Below are positions 1 through 8,692 of a DNA stretch of 13,441 nt, piece after piece; position 1 is the stretch's first letter, and every line of letters begins with the position of its first letter. Below the pieces are notes generated by a model that worked only from the letters and a program-made list of their open reading frames with translations, ran no database searches and had not been told where the DNA came from. The DNA is taken from the NCBI GenBank assembly GCA_002751075.1, contig NAOQ01000442.1:48235-61675 (forward strand). Direction: 5' to 3'. The translations under genes were made by a program, and so were the position numbers. The DNA comes from Ichthyophonus hoferi. Lineage: Eukaryota; Opisthokonta; Ichthyosporea; Ichthyophonida; Ichthyophonidae.

Positions 1-1085
1 CTTAGAGTTACTACTAGTCATCTCTTTGGTTAAACAATTGGCCGCGATCAACTCAGTTGAGCAGGGTTTAACCTCAACCTCCTTGTTAGTTACAGTAACA
101 GTCCCGGATGTACAGGTATCTAACTTTGAAATATCTAGTACCCCTGGGGGCACAGCTTTCCTTGATAAGATGCATTGCTGACTAGTTGTCAGCGTGTAAC
201 TTTTATGCATCCAGTTTCTTTATGTAGACAGTCTAGTAGTGAAGCGATGTAAGAGATCATCTGATATGCGGTTGACATGACTATATTCTGGCGTTCAATA
301 ATGGAAAGAGCTGTAATGCTCTGTTTCTTAGAAAGTTGATTAATGGGTCTTCCTGCCAGGTAAATTATATATCCCAAAGTACTTTGGGATGCGTGTGGAT
401 CAGCTGCAAAGTTTGTGTCAGGGAAGGCACTGTGCGTTACTGGTGCTCTCTCATATGCTATACACTCTTTTGCTGTGGTTTTTAGATACCTTCGAAGATG
501 CATAGCTATTTCTCAGATGGCATTGTGGACTCCCCTATGTATCAGGAGAAGTAGCTTACTGCAAACTGGCAATCGGGTTGGTGGGACTTAGCGATCCATA
601 ATAAACATACAATCCATGTTTGATAAGCAGTGATGTCTCAAGGTTCTTATTTCTTATTGATACTGGTGTCTCCCTTGATGTGTTCCAGAAGAATTGGAGA
701 GTAAGTTGAGTGGCAATGCTCCTGACCATAGGACTTGATAGGTTCTGAATGTAGCTGGCTTGATAGCTTTATGCTGTCATCACATTTTTGAATAGAGCAG
801 CCTAAAAAATCAGTAGGCCATCCTCTGTTCTTCATTGGGAATCTGTCACATAATGCCTTGATAAATGCCTCTTTGTCGGACAGATGTTTAAACACAATGA
901 GTACATAATTGACACAACAGCTTAACGCAAGATAATGGCCAATTACATTGGAAATATATAGGCAAAGATCTTGATCAGCTGGATACGTGTTTTGAGTCTT
1001 TAGAAGCTCATCCAGGGTCTAATTCCAGCATAGGCCACTCACATAGAGTCTAGAGGCACTTGGACAATTAACATATCCAATTTGA
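1..1085 (-). mobile_element. Ty1/copia retrotransposon fossil: reverse transcriptase end, RNase H and pol C-terminus
   Basis: Read on the minus strand, from about 1085 down to 1, this follows the order of a copia pol C-terminal half. A stretch like the GLKQ...W...L region of reverse transcriptase and a PADQDLCLYI-like stretch lie around 950-1060. A palm/thumb segment with FKHLSDKEAFIKALCDRFPM and FLG lies at 650-900. The RNase H domain lies at about 190-500 and includes PDTNFAADPHASQSTLGYII and LAGRPINQLSKKQ. An A-x-x-L-T-K pol-end signature lies near 30-60. These are standard copia landmarks, so the superfamily call is strong. The element is broken many times and looks old. No 3' LTR is seen because the fossil runs off the left edge. 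Just upstream (1130-1370) is an LTR-like repeat in the same orientation, which could be its own 5' LTR with the intervening internal region lost. Confidence 0.88.
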
Positions 1086-1129
1086 GTGATCAGTGTCTTC
1101 CATCATAGAAGGCCAGTGCTAACTTTTAG

Positions 1130-1370
1130 TTAGCACAAATGCAGCTAGGTTCAATTACATAAATGGAGTCATAAATATTCGTATTGGCTAATACAACTCA
1201 TGAAAGGTCATTGAGACCCACTAGAAATGTCTGATCCTATCTCGATAAGGTTATATTAGTGTTTCCTTATATGGCTCAGTCAACAATCTTGGGCCAATCA
1301 TTTCTTGATCCGCTTGTTACCAGAACTTCGGCTAATTACGTGTTCATTCAGAATTATCAATCTTGTAACA
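1130..1370 (-). repeat. Copia-type LTR-like repeat, copy C (inverted relative to copies A and B)
   Basis: Reading the minus strand from 1370, the repeat opens with TGTTACAAGA and then GAATGAACACG. It matches the copy at 8693 (TGTTATAAGA, AATGAACACG) over its whole length. The clearest shared block is 21 identical bases at 1183-1203, complementary to 8951-8971 (TCATGAGTTG...CCAAT). An 18-base block at 1306-1323 is complementary to 1531-1548 in copy A. The TGTTA start is typical of LTR ends. The left boundary near 1130 is where similarity fades, shortly before the copia pol fossil. This is an old, diverged copy. It was called LTR rather than inverted-repeat DNA transposon because the relatives are full-length repeats rather than short termini. 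Confidence 0.66.
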
Positions 1371-1487
1371 GAAACTGTGTTGCAAAAGATCAAATACTAA
1401 AGTCAATAATACTCTAACCCCGCTCTCCACTACAGGTAAGTTGGCTAATCTGATGTTGAATGCATGTAATGAATTTGCGGAACGTCT
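1371..1487. other. Spacer between head-to-head LTR copies C and A
   Basis: About 117 bases separate the 5' end of copy C (reading left) from the 5' end of copy A (reading right). No ORF, RNA gene or clear target-site duplication was recognised. Confidence 0.4.
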
Positions 1488-2106
1488 TGTATTTTAAAAA
1501 ATTCCTGTGAACTAATAGTTGGCCAAAGCTCTGGTAACAAGCGGATCAGGTGATTGGTCCAATATTAGTTGATGGAATAACGTTCTTACAAGATTCTATG
1601 GCCACTGAATCTTATTATAGTTCTTAACCAGGTAAATTGACTTGTCAATAAGGATTTTTACGATCGGTCCCACTTACATTGATGAACACAGCTACGTTTG
1701 ACACCCGCGATAAACAATGGTCGAGAAAGGATAGAAGAGAACGGAAACAACTAATAAACGTCCCGGTACACCCGGGCATACGCGGCAACCCTGCATGCCT
1801 GTATACGTGTATAATACCGATGTAGACAAAATACGAATACGTTTGTGACACGAAGCTTTGCATTTATTTATTATTTGATAAACCATTAATATATATATAT
1901 AGTCCTATTATAAAACACTCAATTGGAGGCCCCAAAGCCTGTGAACAAGTCACTGGAACTACCACAGATTGTTATAATCATTATATTTAATTATAGTTCA
2001 ATGGTTCTATAAATAGTAATAATAAAATAATTGAGGTTGTGTGAATTTTAGGTGGCAGGCTACTAAATATTTATTAGGCTCTCATTAACCAATAAGCAAC
2101 TACCAG
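1488..2106 (+). repeat. Copia-type LTR-like repeat, copy A
   Basis: It begins TGTATTTTAAAA and aligns with copy C (18 identical bases at 1531-1548) and with copy B. With copy B it shares 15 identical bases, TTACGATCGGTCCCA, at 1658-1672 and 8980-8994. It then shares a CGGAAA...TAATAAA block followed by a GC-rich patch (1741-1800 here, 9070-9123 in B) and AAGCCTGTG...ACCACAGATT near 1935-1970, matching 9605-9640. It ends in ...CAACTACCA. The next bases resemble a tRNA primer-binding site, so a TG...CA LTR of about 620 bp fits. AATAAA/TATA-like stretches and the GC-rich patch after them are compatible with an LTR promoter, which is inference. Clearly old. Confidence 0.65.
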
Positions 2107-2210
2107 TTGGCATCGAAGTAGTAACTAACGAATAGGAGACTGTAAAATGGCAACCAACCAAGAGGCATCCGGTACAAAAACATCTGTACCATTTCACTGA
2201 AAGATAAACA
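2107..2210 (+). mobile_element. Copia leader fossil: primer-binding-site-like stretch and gag-like start
   Basis: Directly after copy A lies GTTGGCATCGAAG, close to the initiator-Met tRNA primer site common in copia elements (TTGGTATCAGAG). About 30 bases on, an ATG at 2146 opens a gag-like N-terminus (MATNQEASGTKTSVPFH). The order LTR, primer site, short leader, gag start is the normal 5' layout of a copia element and supports reading copy A as a 5' LTR. The rest of gag is not recognisable. The element is broken and old. Confidence 0.5.
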
Positions 2211-2274
2211 TATAAACAATATAGTTTATATTATACTTAAAGTAAAGAAACAAGTTGAATTGATATATAAATAT

Positions 2275-2624
2275 GTTATTAATGAATGAAACAAACATTA
2301 GGTGGATGATTATAAATAAATGATAATAACAAGATAAGTGAAGTATTGCATTACTATGAGATACCCATATTAGTCTCAGACCTATAATTTTTTAAAAAAA
2401 AATAAGAAACCTTTGGCTCGGTTCTTATATGTATTATTCAATTTGGTTATTAATGAAAGAAACGTACATTAAGTGGATTATTATATATAAATGATAATAG
2501 CAAGATATGTGAAGTAGTATTACATTACTAGAATATACTCATTAGTTTCAGACCTATAATTTTACAAAAATAAGAAACCATTGGCTCGGACACCAAGGTT
2601 CTTACATCTATTATTATATTTGGT
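2275..2624. repeat. Tandem duplication, period about 171 bp, two copies
   Basis: Copy 1 (2275-2445) and copy 2 (2446-2624) share GTTATTAATGAA, then A.TAAATGATAATA.CAAGATA, CAGACCTATAATTTT, AATAAGAAACC and TTGGCTCGG, followed by GGTTCTTA. Copy 2 has a small extra ACACCAA after GGCTCGG. The copies differ at scattered sites, so the duplication is not recent. No ORF is conserved between them. It lies downstream of the gag-like start and may be inside the decayed element or simply in the gene's 3' flank. Confidence 0.85.
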
Positions 2625-3134
2625 GCACCTGGCACTTTAATATACAACATCGCCATGCAAAACACATACAGAATCCAATAGGTATTTAATGGTCTGAAAT
2701 TCAATACCTATTATTGGTACTTTTAGTACATCGCGGATCAAGAAGATATTTGTGTTAAACAAAAGCATAATATAGCAAATAGTAAAGGTAAGTATAGAGC
2801 AGATGTTAATATTTAACTGAACTGTTCAATGCTATTGTTTATATTATCCCTTACCAATAAAGAGAATGAAAAGAAAAATAATGTGTATGTACGTACGTGC
2901 CTACACATCATTTGAGTATATATATATTTATAATCACCAATGAAAAGAACATTTCGTACTACTCTTAATAACGTCAACTAATTACATAACATAAATGAAT
3001 CATAGGTATAAGTATGTACAGGTCTAGGTATTATCTCGAGGTCCTAATATATCTACCACTCAAAGCCAGTAGTCGAATCATTCGATAGGAAGATAACAAC
3101 CTAGGCCAATCACTGAGGGGTATTATAACCGTAC
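2625..3134. other. 3' flank / probable 3' UTR side of the GDT1 gene
   Basis: No coding exon was recognised. An imperfect hairpin lies at 2675-2717 (CCAATAGGTATT against AATACCTATTATTGG, with a three-base bulge). A 13-base palindrome, TCGAATCATTCGA, lies at 3073-3085. No clear AATAAA was found on the minus strand just below the stop codon; a TATAAA variant lies near 2930. The polyadenylation site therefore cannot be placed. Confidence 0.5.
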
Positions 3135-4949
3135 TTATTCACGATCAGGGCCATAGTAGATTGAGGTACCGGCAAAGAGAAGGAATACCATACCCCCGGC
3201 AAGGGTGACTAGAAAAAAGAAAAATGGGAAAGGTTAGAATGGCATACATACTGAAAGAAGATAGTAGCCTTATATAGTTAGTGACATGTTTAACGAAGTT
3301 CATGGGTCTGGAAATAATGCTAATTATACTTGATTAGCAATAAAATACCCTTCGTGTATGCTAAACCAATTAAATCGATGCTTCAGCCAGTTTTAAATGA
3401 CAATATTTGTGTATATGGTGTTATTAGAGTACGGATTGTATATAGGTATATGCATGAAAATGTGCATCTTACTCGTATTTCTGTTGCTATGTTTCTGTTG
3501 TCTTCTACTTCTACTATATATGTAGGTATTATGTATAGCTATAGGTATATGTATATATATTATCTGTAAGCTTCTTCCACGTAACTCTTTTACTTATATA
3601 TTGTCGACTTCTGCGTGCAACAGAAGAAAAAAAGAAAGAGAAAAGGGAAAGAAAAAAACAATAGCTGAGTAATAAAGATATTGAGTGAAGATATACACAG
3701 ATAAATTCAAGTAAACTTAATAGGTGTTAGGATAGGAAGAATAATGAAAGTAATAAAAATTAAAACAAGAATAATAAATGTGGTATTGACAATAGATGAG
3801 GGTTGGTTTAAGGATAGATATATATAATACATACCAGAGCGCACAGATATTCTTTGGGCCAATAGACGGCCTCCAATCACAGCAATAGATGTACAGATAG
3901 CATGGCCCAAGGTTCCACCGATAGTTACACCCCATACGTTCTATGCAAGCACAAAGTGTGTAAATGTGTGTAAATATGTGTTGTAAAAGATTATGTAACA
4001 ATCGTAGACTAACAGAGTGGGTGAAGAATTCAAAATTTATGAGAGAATCGCATAGGTAGAGTGTATAGATATGTATGCACAAGCCTGTGGCTATGGCTTT
4101 GTAGATATACGTATGTGTACATGGATTTTGTTTAACAGTACGATTGAACCAATGCTGCACTTTTCCAGACAGTTGTCTATGACCAATATAGTAGTACAAT
4201 ACAATCGTTATAGTATGCATTCATACATACACATACACATATACATATATATACACATACTCTCATAATTACATCTACATACACTTAACATGCATATAAA
4301 TACAGTCAACATATCCAAACAAACCAACAACTAAACTATTTTTTCTCGCTCTCACCCCACTCCTCCTTCCTGATCCTATACTATTTTTATTCCAAAAATA
4401 TTATTATTAATGCGATGAGACTCTATAATCAGCTATTTTATGTACTTATATATATTAATATTGTTGCCTGTACATTTTCACAGCCTACAGTAGACTGTCG
4501 TACTACCTAGAAAAGTCTTTTCCATCACTATAAAACACACAAGTCCACGTGTAAATAGTACCACTCATGAATCTACTTTGATGTCCGCATATTGTACAAA
4601 TTACATCATACTATATCATACTATATCCGAGCATGTTATCTCATACTATATTAGGTCTGTAATTTTAAGAATTTATCGCTATCCCCGTCCATCCCATCGC
4701 CCTTACCTCTCTAGCAGCCAACACTATAGTAGCAATCTGAGAACGATCGCCCCATTCAGCCAGGAAGGTCATGGTAAAGGCCTGTAAGAGAATACCATTG
4801 CGAATATCACTAAGCCACCGTGTCCTCCTTAATGATGATAGCCCCTCTTCATCCTCTCCCAGTTCAATATCCTCTCCTTTTGCTCGGTGCTTTTGCAACT
4901 CTTCATCTTTTCTTTTCAGTTCTAACGATACCTCCTGTTGTGGAAAAGC

Positions 4950-4980
<31 letters not shown>

Positions 4981-7137
4981 GTAAGTAAGTGTAAAGAGAG
5001 AGGGTAGTGAAGGATCAGTTAATATCTACATGTTATTCTAAGTTATATGTTAGGATGTGGTATGAATGTGAAGCAATGAATGGAATGAAAGCACTCAGTC
5101 CAGTCTGTCGGGGAATTGCCAAAGAAAGAAATAGGAAGGACAAGAAAAGAATAGTAGACTGCTTGCAAATTATATATATATACATGCACACATACACATA
5201 TGCAATATGGGGTGTATAAAGCAGTTACATATGCCAGAGACCAAATAAAACTTTCATAAAATCAGGCCCAGGGACTAACGGTAAAGGGAGATATACTGAA
5301 GGATATTTATAGCTAGTATATAAGTATATATAGTGTGATGAGAAAAAGAATGGGTAAACAGTTACATAACAGAAAGAATATATATTCTAGATACGCAGAG
5401 ATGTAGATAACATAACATAATATAACATAGCATAGCATAGTATAATATATATATCTAGTTAAGCTTGTAGCGTGTATATAGGTATAGGTATACAGGGAGA
5501 CCTATCGTTATAATGCATACCTCTAGCTCATCAGATTCTTCGTCAGGCGACATGCGTAGACCCTCCTTTAGCAACTTAACACCAAATATTACGAACAGGA
5601 AGGTAGAGGCATAGAAAGTATAGATATGGGGGATAATGGTTATAGCATAGCCCATCATGGAAGACAAGATAGTCATAAGGGCTAGGGCACCTAAGGCTCC
5701 AGATAGAACGATTACCCTGTGTATATATAGAGTTTAATGGTGAGTATAGAAGAGATGTAAAATAAAAAATAACAGAGAGAATGCTGATGATATAGGCCTA
5801 TCTGGATAGGCAATCTATATTGACCAAAAAACATTACTATAGTATAAGTATCTATCATGATTGGCTGGGTAAAGGTGAGCATACTTCCACTAACCACTGA
5901 TAATATGTAATATGAGGTTATGGTGACCAAAGACAAATACTTATAGGTGCAACTAGTAACTAGATGATAACATGATAGACATAATGTAATAGGATATATT
6001 CAATGCGTTGGTGTTTGTGTGTGGCTCTGTTTTAACATAATCTTTACATCATTGTTATTCTTATTATTATATGGTTTCAATAAAGATATTCTTAAGCTTC
6101 GTGATTGTGGGACTATATAAATGATGTGGGAGAAAGAGAGGGGATAGAATTGATAGAAGAACAATATTTTAAGAGAAAAGATTATCCTGAGACTTGGAAG
6201 AATAAAATGTCCATAAAATGTCCATAAGATGTCCCAAAAACAATTGGATTTTATCAAAAGGGATTCATGCAGTGAGAGTCTAACTAGTACCCAGAATGAC
6301 TTGGATATGATGTATACGCTTCAATACATGCAAGCAAAGATCACGTGATAAATATTAGCATCACCTGTATAGAACAACAAAACAAACCTAACAAATATGG
6401 TATATATATACTAACAGGAATTGTGTGTTGAGTAAGGAGGGATGTTGGGTTGATTGGTTTTGGATGCAAACATAGGAAAGATAATGATAACGATCCAACG
6501 ATGTAAAACATGTGGAATGGAAGGTGTACCTGGAATGTCTCATGGCCATGATGGCCGCAATAAAGAAGGTCTTATCTCCCATTTCAGAAACAAGAATAAC
6601 AGAAATGGACGCCACAAATCCATGCCAGAAGTCTTGACCAACCTGAAGCATTTTTTGAATCCTAGCGTACAACTAAATAAAAGAATCGCATGACGTAAAT
6701 ATTAGTGAACTTAAAAATTATGATGTGTCCATACTCTACAATCGAGTTGATAGAATATAAGCAAGGCGACTGCATCCATTGTTTTTGAAAAGCAATAGGC
6801 AGCCTTGGTATCAAAATAAAAAGAATCAAAAATAGTCAAATTCAGACTTGTTCGTAGACCACATAGTTTCTGCTAGAGATTACAGGAACTCCCAGTTTTA
6901 AAAAATTAAGTATATCATGCAAACGTACACTTGAAGCTACCCATAAACTATTGAGAATGCCGTGTGGTGAAATGAAATAAACAACATAGTAGTAGGTTAA
7001 TGTGCTTGAGGGTAAATACTTACAGGTACAACAGTGACACCCTCAACCTCTTCTGTGCTGCCTTGTGCTTCCTTGGCAATAGAGAGTGCACAAGCACTCA
7101 TAAGCACTACGAGCCATAAAAAGTGGGTAAGTCTCAT
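3135..7137 (-). CDS. GDT1: GDT1/TMEM165 family (UPF0016) Golgi Mn2+/Ca2+:H+ exchanger, six exons, 286 aa
   Basis: Coding exons (minus strand, in order) are 7137-7024, 6672-6530, 5716-5521, 4934-4707, 3940-3835 and 3208-3135. They sum to 861 nt including TAA, and the frame stays open with intron phases 0, 2, 0, 0 and 1. Every intron is GT-AG. The protein starts MRLTHFLWLVVLMSACALS, a likely signal peptide (cleavage near 20-22). An in-frame TAA nine bases upstream of the ATG and an A at -3 support this start. Six membrane segments are predicted near 53-80, 87-109, 111-133, 197-223, 229-252 and 263-281. The two family motifs are E68-M-G-D-K-T and E211-W-G-D-R-S, the acidic and basic residues of the ion path. 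A charged, coiled-coil-like cytosolic loop (about 136-195) lies between the two halves. From the family, the protein exchanges Mn2+ (and Ca2+) for H+ in the Golgi, supporting glycosyltransferases. Length is somewhat below the 324 aa of human TMEM165, mainly at the N-terminus. It appears intact. Confidence in family and exon structure is high; the exact ion is inferred. Confidence 0.96.
3209..3834 (-). other. GDT1 intron 5 (phase 1, splits Val263)
   Basis: 626 nt; donor GTATGT, acceptor with a long pyrimidine tract TTTTTCTTTTTTCTAG. The last exon adds only 24 residues, including the last membrane segment. The intron holds AT-rich sequence and a purine-rich patch at about 3623-3660. A 79-codon chance ORF on the plus strand (3330-3569) shows no recognisable domain. 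Confidence 0.9.
3941..4706 (-). other. GDT1 intron 4 (phase 0)
   Basis: 766 nt; donor GTAAGG, acceptor CTTGCATAG. It lies after Arg226-Glu227, just past the second motif. This is the equivalent of the human TMEM165 boundary after codon 264 (coding position 792). A CA/TA microsatellite lies at about 4221-4262. Confidence 0.9.
4935..5520 (-). other. GDT1 intron 3 (phase 0)
   Basis: 586 nt; donor GTATGC, acceptor CCACAACAG. A pure 27-base AT run at 4951-4977 lies only 14 bases upstream of the acceptor AG, leaving a short pyrimidine tract. A loose CATAR pentamer run lies at about 5408-5445. An in-frame ATG at 4952-4950 lies five codons before exon 4. Confidence 0.9.
5717..6529 (-). other. GDT1 intron 2 (phase 2, splits Arg86)
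   Basis: 813 nt, the longest intron; donor GTACAC, acceptor TATACACAG. It splits the codon of Arg86 (AG|G). It contains three head-to-tail copies of an 11-base unit (ATAAAATGTCC, last copy ATAAGATGTCC) at 6202-6234. Nothing else was recognised. Confidence 0.9.
6673..7023 (-). other. GDT1 intron 1 (phase 0)
   Basis: 351 nt; donor GTAAGT, acceptor TTTTATTTAG. It separates the signal-peptide exon (residues 1-38) from the first transport motif exon. AT-rich; no repeat or RNA gene recognised inside. Confidence 0.9.
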
Positions 7138-7400
7138 AGTGACTTACTATTACAACATACAATATGACAACAATACTAGAATATGAATCTGCATCTAGTT
7201 TTACTGTAGTTGACTACGTTTGATTAGTGTACTGACGCCATTTTTTCTTCCTTTGTATTGGCCAATATGAATATTAGAACAGTGATAAATCATGATTAAC
7301 CAATAAATGTAGTTATCTAAGCATTATACACACGTACTACCGCATGATTTGATCGTTCCCGGCGCACAAACTCTGCCCTTCTCACTGATTGGCTTTGTTT
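7138..7400 (-). promoter_or_regulatory. Likely GDT1 promoter region with CCAAT boxes
   Basis: The stretch upstream of the start codon contains a perfect ATTGGCCAAT palindrome at 7257-7266, giving a CCAAT box on each strand. A plus-strand CCAAT lies at 7300-7304 and a minus-strand CCAAT (ATTGG) at 7388-7392. Several spaced CCAAT boxes within 260 bases are typical of NF-Y-type TATA-less housekeeping promoters. No good TATA box is seen near the start. Inference from motifs only. Confidence 0.45.
7224..7241 (-). CDS. Candidate upstream ORF (MASVH) in the GDT1 5' leader
   Basis: About 87 bases upstream of the GDT1 start, on the same strand, lies ATGGCGTCAGTACACTAA with A at -3 and G at +4, a good initiation context. 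If the transcript starts upstream of 7241, this five-codon ORF would be met first and could damp translation of GDT1. The same bases (AAAATGGCG) also resemble the YY1-type element found at the transcription start of many animal genes; in that case the stretch marks the start site rather than being translated. Which applies is unknown. Confidence 0.35.
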   Translation of the reverse strand: MASVH

Positions 7401-8692
7401 TTAATAGAAAAATTCTAGTGCCTAGAGTCCTAAACTGTGTATTAAAAACCATCTCCTTGTATTTTAAAAAAAAATTGCGTTAAATATTAATAATTTCAAT
7501 AATAATAATACGCTTAAATAGAATTTGCTTTTCAGGATCGTTCCCAGCCTTATCCATACTATTTTACACACGTCTTTTCGGATTATATTGAACTAAATGA
7601 AGCTATTTTTAGTTTCACGAATTAGCAGTTAGAAGTTGTTCTAGGAAACCAACCAAAGAGTGCTGTTAACCTTTACCTATCTGTTTTGATTTTTTACAAA
7701 ACACAAAAGGTGGGGGGCATATAGAGTTGATTGATAGACATGGTTTAGGAAGCATAATCTAGAGAAAAAAATAAAAAAATAAAAAAAAAGTGCTAACATA
7801 TAGGAAAATATGTACAAATATAAGTTAGGCCTAGGTATAAGTATTATCCATTTAAATGCTTGATAAATAAATGATGGCAAACATAAAGCTTTGGTCGCAC
7901 TCCCTAATCCAATCGGAATATCTTCTAATCATTGACTCTAAATTAAGATCATTTGCGCATCCTCCTATGAAATCAATCTTGTTGATATAAAGGTAGATTG
8001 AACTAAGAAGTACACTTGGATTTTAGATCCTGCCTTGACACACAGAATTATTGATAAACTTGGTCATATACCAACGTCAGTCCATTTAAAATATTCAAGT
8101 ATAGGTTAAAAGTGAAGCCTTAACTCTTGCTAAGCGCATTATAGGGGTATTTTACTCAGAATTGTTGTTCACAGTAGTGAAAATAGCAGAGAAAATGCTA
8201 GAAGGTAGCCATCCAATATGATATTACAGCGAAAGTTTTCAACAAAAAAAATCAAAAAAAAAATCAAAAAAAAACATGTACTGTTCTATTATGTATGCAT
8301 AGACACTGTTAAACAGTCCCTCGTAATTTTTCCAATTAAGTGTTCATATGGTCCATGAGAGATACTAGAGATATTTCTTGGAGATATTGCTAGTTGTGTC
8401 AATATGGTTATGTGTGCTGACTATCAAATTACTATTGGAATTCTCTTAAGGGGAACATCTCGAAGAAAAATGCAAGGAACTCTAATTAAATATAAGAAAT
8501 TAGAAAATTACACTACAATATAACTTTGAAAACAGCCTGTTGGCAATATCTAAAGGATGAAGTGGTATTTGGCAATTTTGTTGTTGTTGACTCAAAATAT
8601 ATGTATCTCCATTACCTATTTATAAAGAGTTGGGATTTTACCAGTGATCTATACTAATTTAGTTATCATCTAATTTGAGGCACATTAATGAG
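7401..8692. other. Intergenic AT-rich region with A-rich runs
   Basis: No gene was recognised. A-rich runs lie at about 7464-7472, 7764-7789 and 8243-8275 (AATC-spaced A blocks). GATCGTTCCC occurs twice, near 7350 and near 7536. A weak copia-like scrap is listed separately at 8011-8106. The open frame on the minus strand at 7677-7880 is low-complexity and looks like chance. Confidence 0.5.
8011..8106 (+). mobile_element. Possible copia protease scrap
   Basis: A short plus-strand stretch reads YTWILDPALTHRII..., resembling the W-I-L-D-S-G-A-x-x-H block around the copia protease active site. It is short and isolated, and could be chance in AT-rich DNA. If real, it is an old broken remnant, in the same orientation as LTR copy B just downstream. 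Confidence 0.25.

Noticed and set aside
1130-1570. DNA transposon with terminal inverted repeats (copies C and A as the two ends)
   Set aside because: The similarity extends through hundreds of bases and a third copy (B) exists alone, with TGTTA start and a primer-site-like stretch after copy A; LTR copies in opposite orientation fit better.
1645-1886. Open frames within LTR copy A
   Set aside because: They lie on the strand opposite to the LTR, overlap each other in two frames, and are not kept in copy B.
3330-3569. 79-codon plus-strand open frame
   Set aside because: It lies inside GDT1 intron 5 on the opposite strand, has no recognisable domain, and is rich in residues expected from AT-rich chance frames.
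3717-4220. 167-codon minus-strand open frame
   Set aside because: It covers exon 5 in the wrong frame and runs through intron 4 microsatellite; the true exon 5 frame is fixed by splice phase and by similarity to TMEM165.
7677-7880. 67-codon minus-strand open frame in intergenic DNA
   Set aside because: Low-complexity aromatic-rich translation of A-rich DNA; no domain, no splice-linked partner.
7464-8275. A-rich runs as poly(A) tails of LINE or SINE copies
   Set aside because: No target duplications or recognisable LINE/SINE bodies were found upstream of the runs; simple low-complexity DNA is enough.
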